This document shows, piece by piece, positions 30,756 through 39,621 of a stretch of DNA of 39,680 nucleotides (positions are counted from its first letter, which is position 1; each line of letters opens with the position of its first letter). A program made the position numbers and the translations under genes. The DNA is from Oscillospiraceae bacterium (lineage in GTDB: Bacteria; Bacillota; Clostridia; Oscillospirales; Oscillospiraceae): the NCBI GenBank assembly GCA_017632035.1, contig JAGBSG010000004.1:1-39680 (forward strand). The letters run 5' to 3'. The notes beneath the pieces were generated by a model that had not been told where the DNA came from, searched no databases, and saw only the letters and a list, made by a program, of their open reading frames with translations.

Positions 30756-31985
30756 ATGCTATACATCACTGCTGCCCAGGCTGCGCAGAAGTGGAATGTG
30801 ACTGTGCGCCGTGTTCAGGATATGTGCCGCAAGGATCTGATCGACGGCGCAGTCCGTCACGGCAGGGACTGGATGATTCCCATGGATGCCCAAAAGCCGG
30901 CTGACCGCCGTTGCAGGAACAGCGCACTAAAGGCACCTCTGCCTCAGCTGCCCCGCAGAAGCCCCGCAATCGTCATGACCAACCTATATAACCGCCCCGG
31001 GTGCGCAGAGGAAGCGATGGATGCTCTTAAGAACAAGCCTGAGTCTGCTGCCTTGTCCAAGGCACAAATCGCATACTGCCGCGGTGAGATCGACGAGGCC
31101 AAGGGCATTGTTACGGCACTTCTGAATCACCCCTGTGGCCATGATCTGCAGATCGGCTGCGGCATTATTCTGGCCATGTGCGCGATATACAAGGGTGATA
31201 CAGCTCTGTGGCAGATCGCCAGAAGCCGCATCAGCGATGCTGTGTGCCACAACGAGAAGGACCAATATCTCAGTGAATTCTGGGCAGCAGCGGTGGACAG
31301 TGAGATCCACAACACTTACACTTTTCCGGGATGGTTTATGCGGGGCTGCTTTGACCCCATTGCCGGAGATTCTTACCCCGCAGCCAGGTATTATTACCTG
31401 AAATTTCTGTTTGTTATGGGCCATCAGTATGCCTCCGGCGTCATAGGAGAACGTGACAACCAGGCAGCCATGGGCTTATTTTCTGCTGTCGCTGAGCCTT
31501 TGATCTCTCAGACACGCAAGGATGGCGCTCTGATAGCTGAGATCTATATGCGGCTGCTGTGTGCCACCTCCTACCACGATCTTGGCAAGGATGACATGGC
31601 AATTCTCCATTTGGATACCGCTATCCGTCTAGCTTTGCCGGACCGGCTTTTTCTGATTCTGGCGGAGTACAGAAAGAATCTAGACTTTCTGTTGGATGAA
31701 CGGCTAAATCTCGTCAATCCTGCTGCAACCGACCATGTGAGGCGCCTGAGCAAGGCCTTTATGCATGGATGGACCGTGCTGCACAACGCCGTACTCGGAC
31801 GGTCTGTTACCAACGAGCTGACCACACGGGAACGGGAGGTTGCCAAGCATGCCGCTTTCGGCCTTTCCAACAAGGACATCGCCCAGCGACTGCACATCTC
31901 AGTCAATACCGTTAAGCAGTCACTGCGCGCAGCCATGGACAAGACAGGCGCAGTACGCAGAATCGACCTTTCCCACTACCTATAA
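30756..31985 (+). CDS. Transcription regulator with N-terminal excisionase-like HTH and C-terminal LuxR HTH
   Basis: 409 residues. ATG at 30756 with AGGAGA 8 nt upstream; the GTG at 30750 is too close to that site. Residues 1-45 (YITAAQAAQKWNVTVRRVQDMCRKDLIDGAVRHGRDWMIP) are a helix-turn-helix of the excisionase/MerR-like DNA-binding type. A helical, possibly TPR-like sensor of ~290 residues follows. The last ~60 residues are a GerE/LuxR HTH (LTTREREVAKHAAFGLSNKDIAQRLHISVNTVKQ). Two DNA-binding ends in one chain are unusual. It is divergent from the FtsX-type ABC operon, which it probably controls. There is no receiver or PAS domain, so the signal is unknown. Confidence 0.85.
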   Translation: MLYITAAQAAQKWNVTVRRVQDMCRKDLIDGAVRHGRDWMIPMDAQKPADRRCRNSALKAPLPQLPRRSPAIVMTNLYNRPGCAEEAMDALKNKPESAALSKAQIAYCRGEIDEAKGIVTALLNHPCGHDLQIGCGIILAMCAIYKGDTALWQIARSRISDAVCHNEKDQYLSEFWAAAVDSEIHNTYTFPGWFMRGCFDPIAGDSYPAARYYYLKFLFVMGHQYASGVIGERDNQAAMGLFSAVAEPLISQTRKDGALIAEIYMRLLCATSYHDLGKDDMAILHLDTAIRLALPDRLFLILAEYRKNLDFLLDERLNLVNPAATDHVRRLSKAFMHGWTVLHNAVLGRSVTNELTTREREVAKHAAFGLSNKDIAQRLHISVNTVKQSLRAAMDKTGAVRRIDLSHYL

Positions 31986-32014
31986 TCACACCCAAATACA
32001 GGCTTTGGAGTGTA

Positions 32015-32043
32015 TTGCGGAGTTTTCCTATTTCCTTTACAAT
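32015..32043 (+). promoter_or_regulatory. Possible promoter before the small Cys-rich gene
   Basis: TTGCGG (32015-32020), 17 nt, TACAAT (32038-32043), 33 nt before the start at 32077. No terminator separates it from the regulator gene. Confidence 0.45.
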
Positions 32044-32076
32044 ATTTCCGTAGAACTTTCGTGAAGGAGGCGCTGT

Positions 32077-32436
32077 ATGAAACGCGGACTGACCCGTGAG
32101 GGCGAAATACATGAAGTGGTCTGTATCGGCGGACACAGCTTCACCATACGCTACGGCTACTACGATGAAGCAGAACGAAGCGCTACCGATCCAATCCCCA
32201 TTTATCCCTGTTTTATCACTGACCCCAGATACACAAGCGACGGCTACCCGTTGGTCACGCGGATCCAGGATGCCTGTGAGCACTACTTTTCCGGCGAGGA
32301 AAATACAGGTGACGGCTGGTGCGCAGACTGTGTCCACTGCTCCAGCGAGCATGAAGAGATCGGCATCTGCCGGTGTGTTCACCGACAACGGCTTGACCGT
32401 GCCACTGTAGAAGAGCCTGTTCCCCCAAGCCTGTAA
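32077..32436 (+). CDS. Small Cys-cluster protein, unknown function
   Basis: 119 residues, with a strong GGAGG (32066-32070) 6 nt before the ATG. I do not recognise the family. The N-terminal ~75 residues are soluble alpha/beta (GGHSFTIRYGYYDEAER). The C-terminal part has the cysteine cluster CADCVHC...GICRC plus a His, likely a zinc or Fe-S knuckle. It lies 59 nt before the adhesin gene on the same strand, so the two may be co-transcribed, but no functional link is visible. Confidence 0.7.
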   Translation: MKRGLTREGEIHEVVCIGGHSFTIRYGYYDEAERSATDPIPIYPCFITDPRYTSDGYPLVTRIQDACEHYFSGEENTGDGWCADCVHCSSEHEEIGICRCVHRQRLDRATVEEPVPPSL

Positions 32437-32495
32437 GCTTATATATTCCGCTCCCGAAGGTTTCCGGAACGCGTTACTCTAAGGAGGAACATACT

Positions 32496-35400
32496 ATGAA
32501 AAGAGGAACTCACCCCATCCGCAACCGGCTCATTTCCGCGCTTTTATGCGTTGTCATGATCGCAGGTATGCTGCCGGTTCTCACCTCTGCCGCCTCGGTA
32601 GATAACCGGGCCGTAGATCCCAGCACCATCAGCGGCTGGGAGGCTTACTTCGGCCCGAATAAGCTGTCAACGGAGTATGCCGGCGGCGTATGGACTGACA
32701 AGTCTGTATTTAAAAACAACAGTCAGTTTGCAAACGCAGGTGTTAACATGACCGATGCCGAAAAGAACTTCTTGGTCGCTCTGTCTGCCCTGGCATCCAC
32801 CAAGAAGATCACCGGTTACGCCAGTCTGCCAACCGACACCATGCTGGTACTGGATGTTTCCGGTTCCATGGGCAGCACAAATGCCACGGCTATGGTCAAC
32901 GCCACCAATGCAGCAATTGATGAGCTGATGTCCCTGAGTAAGTACAACCGGGTGGGCGTTGTGCTGTACTCCGGCAATACCAGCTTTGGTGATTCCAACA
33001 CCTCCACCGGTAAGGTGATCCTGCCTTTGGATCACTATACCACCACGAATACCACCACCTTCACCATGGGCAGCGGTTTCAACGCGGCGCAAAAGACAGT
33101 TGGTGCGTACCTGGATATCTCCGGCGGAAGCTCCCCCACCGTATCCGTAAACAGAACTGTGCGCAACAGCAGCAACCGGGGTGTCAGCGGAAGTAAGTCT
33201 GTTGCCGGTGGTACATACATCCAGAACGGCCTATTCCAGGCCTGGGAGGAATTTGAACGTGTCTCCGAGGATGGCACCATCATTGCCGCGGATTCCATTC
33301 AGGGCGGCACCCAGAGGATCCCCATCGTGGTGCTTATGAGTGACGGTGAGCCTACTACCGGTACTGACAGCTACAACAATGTCGGCACCTCTCACCGGGG
33401 CAACGGCGGCAGCTCCAACAACCAGATCGCCTTTGTCACCCAGCTGACCGCGGCCTGGATCAACGGCAAGATCTCCGCTGCCTACAACAACACCGACCCT
33501 CTGTTCTACACCCTGGGTCTGGGCACCGAGACCTCCAGCTATGCCACCAGCATTCTCAACCCCTCCAGCATGAGCAGAAACTCCACTCTGCGTACCTACT
33601 GGAACAATTTCCTGAACAACACCCCGGACCGCAACGGCAAGGTCACCGTTTCCGGCAGCGGCGGTAGCGCCTGGAAGCTTGACCGAGACTCCGCCGTTAC
33701 CTCCTACGGCTATGCCGATAGATACTGGCTGGCAGATGATGCCGCTGACCTGATCGCCGCATTTGACGCCATCGTGCAGCAGATCACCATTCAGACTGAA
33801 TACTACCCCACCCTGATCACCTCCGGGGAGCGGGAGGTGGACGGCTACATCACCTTCGAGGATGACCTGGGCGAATTCATGGAAGTCAAGGACATCAAGG
33901 GCATCGTCATCGGCGATGTACTCTTCTCCGGCGAGGAAATGGCAAGCGCCCTGAACACCGGCGTTCTGGGTACTCCCAACTCTCCCACCGATCTGGGTAA
34001 CGAATTCGTGTGGACCGTTATGGAGCGCATGGGGATCGATGAGGTCTCCGTTGCTCAGCAACTGATCGACGCGGCTTACAATGCCGGTCAGCTGTTCACC
34101 TCTGAAAACGACTATGACAACTACATCGGTTGGTATGCCGATGCCAACGGCAACTACCTGGCCCCCTGGAACGACACCCATACCGAAGAGGACTACCCCA
34201 AGGCCGGCAATGTTTACAGCGCAGATGCCGCTTACATCAACCGCTCCTACGGCTATCTGGGCAAGACCGGCGTGGGCAATATCGGCAAGACAGACATGAT
34301 GCACATCGTGGTTAAGGTCCAGACCGAGATCGCCACCAACCGCCAGGAGGTCTTCTTCAGCGTCCCCGCTGCCCTGATCCCCATGGTCACCTACCATGTG
34401 GAGCTGAACGGCGACTCCTACACCCCCGGGCAGACCGGCAAGCTCACCTACGAAGCTGCCGATCCCATCCAGCTGGTGTTTGAGGTAGGCCTGCGCAACG
34501 ACATCAACGCCGTAAATGTGGCACAGACCGTTGGCAGCTCCAGTCACTACCACTTCAACGAGGCCACCGGCGAGTATGAGTTCTACACCAACCGCTGGGG
34601 CAGCATCAACGGCAGCAACGCAGGATTTGACTACACCAACCCCTTCAGCCATCTGGTTGCCGTTTCCGATTTCCGTCCTGCTTTGGAAAACGAGCGGTAC
34701 TACTATACGGAAGATGCCATCATCTACACCGATGCCAACGGCACCAGGTACACCGGCGGTGCCAAGCCTGCCGACAAGATCTCCAACTCCAACCACTCCG
34801 GCTATTACCACGTGCGCTACATCGTTGAGGCAACCGACGGCAACAACGCCGCTGTAAAAGCCGTTTATGAGCCCATCCACGACGATTCCCTGGCCGATGC
34901 CATACTGAAGGACGGCAGCTATGTGATCCCCAAGGGCACAGTACTGAAGCTGATCGACCAGTTCAACATCCCCAAGAACGGTAACACTACCGGCACTCTG
35001 GAATACGCTCATCACCCCTATGTGACCGGCGACCAGACCTCCAACTACACTGCCTACACCTTCCTGGGCAACAACGGCAAGCTGACCCTGAAGCCCGCAG
35101 CCGGCATTGCCCTGCGCAAAGAGGTCACTGAGGCCATCGACGGTGTAGACAGCTTTACCTTCACCGTAACCGATGTGCCCAGCGGCTATCAGCTTACCGA
35201 TGCCAACGGCAACCCGCTGACGAACATTGCCTCCGATTACTCCGGCACTACCTTAACCGTGACCATTCCGGCTGGTCTGACTGTCTACATCACAGGCCTG
35301 ACAGAAGGCGCTCAGCACACCATCACCGAAGCAACAGGCGACTATAAGGTCACAGGGCTGACTGTCAACGGCGTGTCTGTGACTGCCGGCAATTCTGCCA

Positions 35401-38400
35401 CAGTTACAGTTCCTGCTTACAGCCCCCTGTATCCCAGCCTGTCTTTGATCGCCCCTGTTACCTTCACCAACTCTCCCAACAAGTACGGCAGCCTGATCGT
35501 CAGTAAGGATGTACTGCATCCCTACAGCACTGCGCCTGCTGAGCTGACCCAGAAGTCCTTCCGGATCTATGTGGATCTCGGCATCGCGTTGGCCGGCAAG
35601 ACCTTCCCCGCAACCGGTATAGCCGGCATCACCGAAGTGATCGCAGACGCAAACGGCGTGATCGGCATTGACCTGCGCAACGACCAGTCCATCGCCATTT
35701 CCAGTATCCCTGAGGGCACGGCATATACCGTTACCGAGGACATGAACGATCCCATTATCGGCGGCGTGACCCACAGCTACAAGGGCTACTCCAACATCAG
35801 CGGCACGCTGACCGGCACCATTGATGCCGACAGCACCGATACTGCCGCGGTCATCAACAAATTTGAGCCCAAAGAAGCCAGTTCCTCCATCGTTTTCCGC
35901 ATTTCCAAGAACATTCTGAGCGAGGGCTCTGCCCAGTACGGCAAGGATTACAGCTTCCAGTTCAAGCTGGAGCAGTATGATCCGGCTACCGGCACCTACG
36001 CCCAGCTTGGCAACACCGTTTCCCTAAAAAACGGTGAGTCCGCTGATCTGGACCCTCTGTCCCCCAACGCCCTGGGCACCTATTACTACAAGGTCTCCGA
36101 GATCATTCCGGCCAATGAGGCAGATCGGTACGACAACATCTCTTATGACGCCACCACCGCGCGGATCGTAGTGTTTGTCACTGATAATAATGCTGACGGT
36201 GTTCTGGAATATGTAGTCAAGGACTATGTGACCAACGAGATCCTGCAGGAATCCACCCCTGGCCGGTATTCCCTGGAGAAGGTCTTCACAAATGTTTACA
36301 ACGAGGATCTGAAGCCCACCTTTGTGGAATTTTCCGTTGACAAGTCTGTGCGCGATGACTTCAACACCGGCATCACCGGCGCAGGCTTCCTTTTCCAGCT
36401 GACCGAGGTCAACGCCGACGGCAGTGCCAAATTAGACGGCCAATTCTATGAGCAGCGGACACAGCTGGCAGGCACAGCTGGGAAGGCTACCTTCCACCTG
36501 CCCATTACCCACGCCGGAACCTGGTACTACAAGCTCACGGAGTTTAAGCCCACGGTCCAGCCCATCCCCGGCATGAACTATGACACCACGACCTATTTTG
36601 TAACGGTTACAGCCACTGTAAACACCGCGGATACCACCGTTCTGGATACGGCTTATACTATCGCCACCGGTGGTTTTGGCGGAATTGTGATCTCCGATTC
36701 CAGCAACGGCAACAAGGTCAGCTTCACCAACATTCTGGATCTGACTCCCGCTACCCTGCCCCTGTATGTCAACAAGGTTCTCGATGGTCGTGATCCCAAC
36801 GGCGCAGAGTTCACCTTTACTCTGACCCAGACCGGCAGCTCCTTTGCAAACCCCACCGCCTATACCGACAGCGTAACCCTGGGCAAGGGTACGGCAGGCT
36901 TCCGTGCTCTGAGCTTCAACAAGGTAGGTACCTACTACTTTGTGGTCCGGGAGACTGCGGGCAATGCCGGCGGCATGGTCTACGACGATGCGGTATACCA
37001 TGTGACGGTCGCTGTCAGCGCCGTTGGCGATACCCTGGTTGCTGTCCCCACTGTCAACAAGCTGGGCACCGGTACTGTAGCTATCGACGAAATCACCTTC
37101 ACCAACGACTACACGGTAACACCGATCCCCTTTGCCATCACCGGCAACAAGGTTCTTAGCGGTAACAAGATCCTGGAGAAGGATCTGTTTACCTTTGAAC
37201 TGTTTGAAAACGGCACAAAAATCGGGCAGACCACCAACAATGCCAACGGTGGCTTTGCATTCACCGCCATCTCCTATGACCGGGCAGGCACTTACATCTA
37301 CACCGTCAAGGAGATCAAAGGCGCGCTTCCCGGTGTCACCTACGACGAGACAGAGTACACTGTTTTTGTGACTGTCACCGACAACAAGGACGGCACTCTC
37401 AGCGCTGCTGCAACCTACGGTGCTGACAACGCATCCAAGCCTTCTCTGGTGTTCAACAACTCCTATAAGGCCGCCAAGGGCTCTGCCACCATCTCCGGCA
37501 CCAAAACGCTGAACGGCAGACCCGGCCTGGCTCTGGGCAACAAGGAATTCACCTTTGATCTGTACGAGTCCAACGCCGATTTCAGCGTATTCGGCGATAA
37601 GAAGGCTTTCGCGCAGAATGATTCCGAAGGCAACTTCAGCATCACTCTGGAGTATGAGACCCCCGGCAAGCGTTACTACATCCTGAAAGAAAACACCGAC
37701 ACCGAGGCAACAGGCATGCACTACTCCACCCTTGAGTATTACATCAGTGTATCTGTAAGCGACCCCGGCACCGGCACGCTGCAGACCACAGTTACTGTCA
37801 CCGCCCCCGGCCTTTCCGGCACGATCAACAGCAACAGCCTGCACTTCACCAACAGCTACAAGGGAATCCCCACCGCGGTACAGCTGGACGGCACAAAGAT
37901 CGTGAAGGATAAGCTCACTGGCATTGAGAGTAAGCCCGCAGACGGCGCGTTCACCTTCGAGCTGTACAGCGCCATCCCCGGCACCACTGCCGGCAGCTAT
38001 GTGAAGGACGGCGATGCCCTGCAGACCAAGAAGAACGATGCTGACGGCAAGTTCCTCTTTGAAGAGATCCCCCTTGCGGACGCCGGCATCTACTACTTCA
38101 TCGTAGCAGAGTACAACGACAGCCAGTATGATATCACCTATGATACCACGGAGTACCTGGTGGCTGTCACTGTTGAGGATGACTGGAACGGCAATCTGCG
38201 TGTTTCCGATGTATCTTATTCCGGTGGCGACTATAATTCTGTTCACTTTGTGAATGTCTATGACCCCACCCTGAACGAAAAGACAGGTCAGGTGGTCATC
38301 GATGTGACCAAGTATCTGGATATGAAGGGCTACACCCATGTGCTCCTGGGCCGGGATGGCTATACCTTCAAGATCCAGGGAGACAACGGTTACAACGACA

Positions 38401-39536
38401 CCTGCCTCTCCAACCAAGACGGCAAGGCCTCCTTCACCCTGGAATTCACCGAGGATAACATCGGCAAGACCTATACCTACGAGATCACCGAGGTCAAGGG
38501 CAGCAAGGACGATATCGTCTACAGCAGCCAGCGCTACACAATCACTGTTACCGTCGGTGTAAACGGTACTGAGCTGACCACCGAGGTCAAGGTAGGCGGC
38601 CAGGCTACTACCGCACCCGCTGTATCCTTCACCAACACCTACGATCCCACCCTCACCGACAAGGAAGTGGAAGTGGAAGTCGATGTGACTAAGGAGCTGG
38701 TGAACAGCTACGCGGCACAGATCGGCAAGGATGGATTTAAGTTCCAGCTGGTCAACAAGGCTGACAGCCAGGATATTGTGACCGTCACCTCCAATGCCCA
38801 GGGTAAGGCTTCCTTCACCAAGAAGTACACTGAGAAGGATATCGGCAAGACCTTCACCTATGAGATCAGCGAGATCAACACCGGCATTGGCGATATCGAC
38901 TACTCCGACAAGACCTACACGCTGACCGTTACCGTAGGCCTGAACACCGCGGGTCAGCTGATCGCCACTGTAAAGCTGGACGGCACGGAGACTGCCTCCC
39001 CTGCTGTGACTTTCACCAACACCTACGATCCTACCAACACGGCCAAGGAGCAGGATGTCACCGTTGATGTGACCAAGATCCTGAACAACAAGACCGCTAC
39101 TGCGGCTGCGCTCAGCGGCTTCAAGTTCCAGCTTGTGGACACCGGCAGCAATGCCAGCGCCACCGCTGAGACCGACAAGAACGGCAAGGCCAGCTTCCAT
39201 CTCACCTTCACCCAGCAGCACATTGACAACACCTACACCTATCAGCTTACTGAGGTGAATACCGGCATCCCAGGCATGACCTACGATGAGACTGTATACA
39301 CCTTGACTGTGACTGTGAATGTGGATGCAGAGGGCAAGCTGTCCACCGCCCTGACTGTCAACGGCCAAGCTGCCCAGAAGCTGGAGGCATCCTTCACCAA
39401 CACCTATGACGGACCTCCCGCACCTCCCGCTACCGGCGACGACGCACAGCTGACTGCCTGGTTCCTGCTGATGATCCTTGCTGCCGCTGCTGTTACCGTT
39501 CTGTTGGTGCTGGGCAAGAAAAAGCATCTGATCTAA
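32496..39536 (+). CDS. Giant cell-wall-anchored adhesin/pilin-like protein (VWA plus FctA-type isopeptide repeats)
   Basis: 2346 residues. AAGGAGG is upstream of the ATG. Signal peptide 1-~33 (LISALLCVVMIAGMLPVLTSAAS). VWA domain ~110-430 with the MIDAS DVSGSMGS near 120 and VVLMSDGEPTTG. A central region ~430-860 is less clear. Two DUF7601/Cna-B-like domains follow, then about nine FctA/Spy0128-like repeats from ~1127 to ~2305. Each repeat has a strand-1 Lys (VTK, GNK, GTK), a Glu in Y-x-(L/I/V)-x-E, and an Asn in F(T/V/N)N, the triad for intramolecular Lys-Asn isopeptide bonds. The C-terminus has PPATGDD (sortase motif, Leu replaced by Pro), a TM helix and KKKHLI. It resembles a pilus-tip adhesin; no sortase gene is in the window. 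Confidence 0.92.
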   Translation: MKRGTHPIRNRLISALLCVVMIAGMLPVLTSAASVDNRAVDPSTISGWEAYFGPNKLSTEYAGGVWTDKSVFKNNSQFANAGVNMTDAEKNFLVALSALASTKKITGYASLPTDTMLVLDVSGSMGSTNATAMVNATNAAIDELMSLSKYNRVGVVLYSGNTSFGDSNTSTGKVILPLDHYTTTNTTTFTMGSGFNAAQKTVGAYLDISGGSSPTVSVNRTVRNSSNRGVSGSKSVAGGTYIQNGLFQAWEEFERVSEDGTIIAADSIQGGTQRIPIVVLMSDGEPTTGTDSYNNVGTSHRGNGGSSNNQIAFVTQLTAAWINGKISAAYNNTDPLFYTLGLGTETSSYATSILNPSSMSRNSTLRTYWNNFLNNTPDRNGKVTVSGSGGSAWKLDRDSAVTSYGYADRYWLADDAADLIAAFDAIVQQITIQTEYYPTLITSGEREVDGYITFEDDLGEFMEVKDIKGIVIGDVLFSGEEMASALNTGVLGTPNSPTDLGNEFVWTVMERMGIDEVSVAQQLIDAAYNAGQLFTSENDYDNYIGWYADANGNYLAPWNDTHTEEDYPKAGNVYSADAAYINRSYGYLGKTGVGNIGKTDMMHIVVKVQTEIATNRQEVFFSVPAALIPMVTYHVELNGDSYTPGQTGKLTYEAADPIQLVFEVGLRNDINAVNVAQTVGSSSHYHFNEATGEYEFYTNRWGSINGSNAGFDYTNPFSHLVAVSDFRPALENERYYYTEDAIIYTDANGTRYTGGAKPADKISNSNHSGYYHVRYIVEATDGNNAAVKAVYEPIHDDSLADAILKDGSYVIPKGTVLKLIDQFNIPKNGNTTGTLEYAHHPYVTGDQTSNYTAYTFLGNNGKLTLKPAAGIALRKEVTEAIDGVDSFTFTVTDVPSGYQLTDANGNPLTNIASDYSGTTLTVTIPAGLTVYITGLTEGAQHTITEATGDYKVTGLTVNGVSVTAGNSATVTVPAYSPLYPSLSLIAPVTFTNSPNKYGSLIVSKDVLHPYSTAPAELTQKSFRIYVDLGIALAGKTFPATGIAGITEVIADANGVIGIDLRNDQSIAISSIPEGTAYTVTEDMNDPIIGGVTHSYKGYSNISGTLTGTIDADSTDTAAVINKFEPKEASSSIVFRISKNILSEGSAQYGKDYSFQFKLEQYDPATGTYAQLGNTVSLKNGESADLDPLSPNALGTYYYKVSEIIPANEADRYDNISYDATTARIVVFVTDNNADGVLEYVVKDYVTNEILQESTPGRYSLEKVFTNVYNEDLKPTFVEFSVDKSVRDDFNTGITGAGFLFQLTEVNADGSAKLDGQFYEQRTQLAGTAGKATFHLPITHAGTWYYKLTEFKPTVQPIPGMNYDTTTYFVTVTATVNTADTTVLDTAYTIATGGFGGIVISDSSNGNKVSFTNILDLTPATLPLYVNKVLDGRDPNGAEFTFTLTQTGSSFANPTAYTDSVTLGKGTAGFRALSFNKVGTYYFVVRETAGNAGGMVYDDAVYHVTVAVSAVGDTLVAVPTVNKLGTGTVAIDEITFTNDYTVTPIPFAITGNKVLSGNKILEKDLFTFELFENGTKIGQTTNNANGGFAFTAISYDRAGTYIYTVKEIKGALPGVTYDETEYTVFVTVTDNKDGTLSAAATYGADNASKPSLVFNNSYKAAKGSATISGTKTLNGRPGLALGNKEFTFDLYESNADFSVFGDKKAFAQNDSEGNFSITLEYETPGKRYYILKENTDTEATGMHYSTLEYYISVSVSDPGTGTLQTTVTVTAPGLSGTINSNSLHFTNSYKGIPTAVQLDGTKIVKDKLTGIESKPADGAFTFELYSAIPGTTAGSYVKDGDALQTKKNDADGKFLFEEIPLADAGIYYFIVAEYNDSQYDITYDTTEYLVAVTVEDDWNGNLRVSDVSYSGGDYNSVHFVNVYDPTLNEKTGQVVIDVTKYLDMKGYTHVLLGRDGYTFKIQGDNGYNDTCLSNQDGKASFTLEFTEDNIGKTYTYEITEVKGSKDDIVYSSQRYTITVTVGVNGTELTTEVKVGGQATTAPAVSFTNTYDPTLTDKEVEVEVDVTKELVNSYAAQIGKDGFKFQLVNKADSQDIVTVTSNAQGKASFTKKYTEKDIGKTFTYEISEINTGIGDIDYSDKTYTLTVTVGLNTAGQLIATVKLDGTETASPAVTFTNTYDPTNTAKEQDVTVDVTKILNNKTATAAALSGFKFQLVDTGSNASATAETDKNGKASFHLTFTQQHIDNTYTYQLTEVNTGIPGMTYDETVYTLTVTVNVDAEGKLSTALTVNGQAAQKLEASFTNTYDGPPAPPATGDDAQLTAWFLLMILAAAAVTVLLVLGKKKHLI
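38283..39412 (+). repeat. Three near-identical tandem FctA-type repeats in the adhesin
   Basis: Periods of about 381-384 nt (127-128 codons) end at FTNTYDPT (~38628), FTNTYDPT (~39011) and FTNTYDG (~39392). The DNA words VDVTK, GKASF, YTYE(I/L) and TFTNTYD are repeated almost exactly. The other six repeats diverge, so this trio looks like a recent amplification. Confidence 0.75.
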
Positions 39537-39539
39537 TAC

Positions 39540-39568
39540 GGTTCTATGTCAATAGTTGGGGTAGAGCC
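39540..39568. mobile_element. Possible ISL3-family terminal repeat at the right edge
   Basis: GGTTCTATGTCAATAGTTGG begins 4 nt after the adhesin stop. It resembles ISL3-family tips of the form GGNTCTTTGTCAA. If it is a tip, an element extends right out of the window. A minus-strand TAA at 39664-39662 could then be its transposase stop. The evidence is the tip alone. Confidence 0.35.
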
Positions 39569-39587
39569 AAAATAGAATAATCTGTGG

Positions 39588-39621
39588 ATCGTGTCGGAGC
39601 TTTTGCTCCGGCACGATTTTA
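39588..39621 (+). terminator. Rho-independent terminator after the adhesin gene
   Basis: ATCGTGTCGGAGC (39588-39600), loop TTTT, GCTCCGGCACGAT (39605-39617), then TTTAT: a 13-bp stem with one U-G pair. It is 52 nt after the adhesin stop, oriented to end plus-strand transcription. If 39540 is an IS tip, this terminator belongs to the IS. Confidence 0.85.

Noticed and set aside
33231..35015. A 594-codon minus-strand frame inside the adhesin gene
   Set aside because: It is a shadow of the sense codons (Val/Gly/Asp-rich) in a gene with strong independent support.
36432..39527. A 1031-codon open frame antisense to the adhesin repeats
   Set aside because: It is a mirror of the repetitive, codon-biased adhesin gene. 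The translation is Gly/Val/Leu-rich with no domain, and the opposite frame has a signal peptide, VWA and sorting motif.
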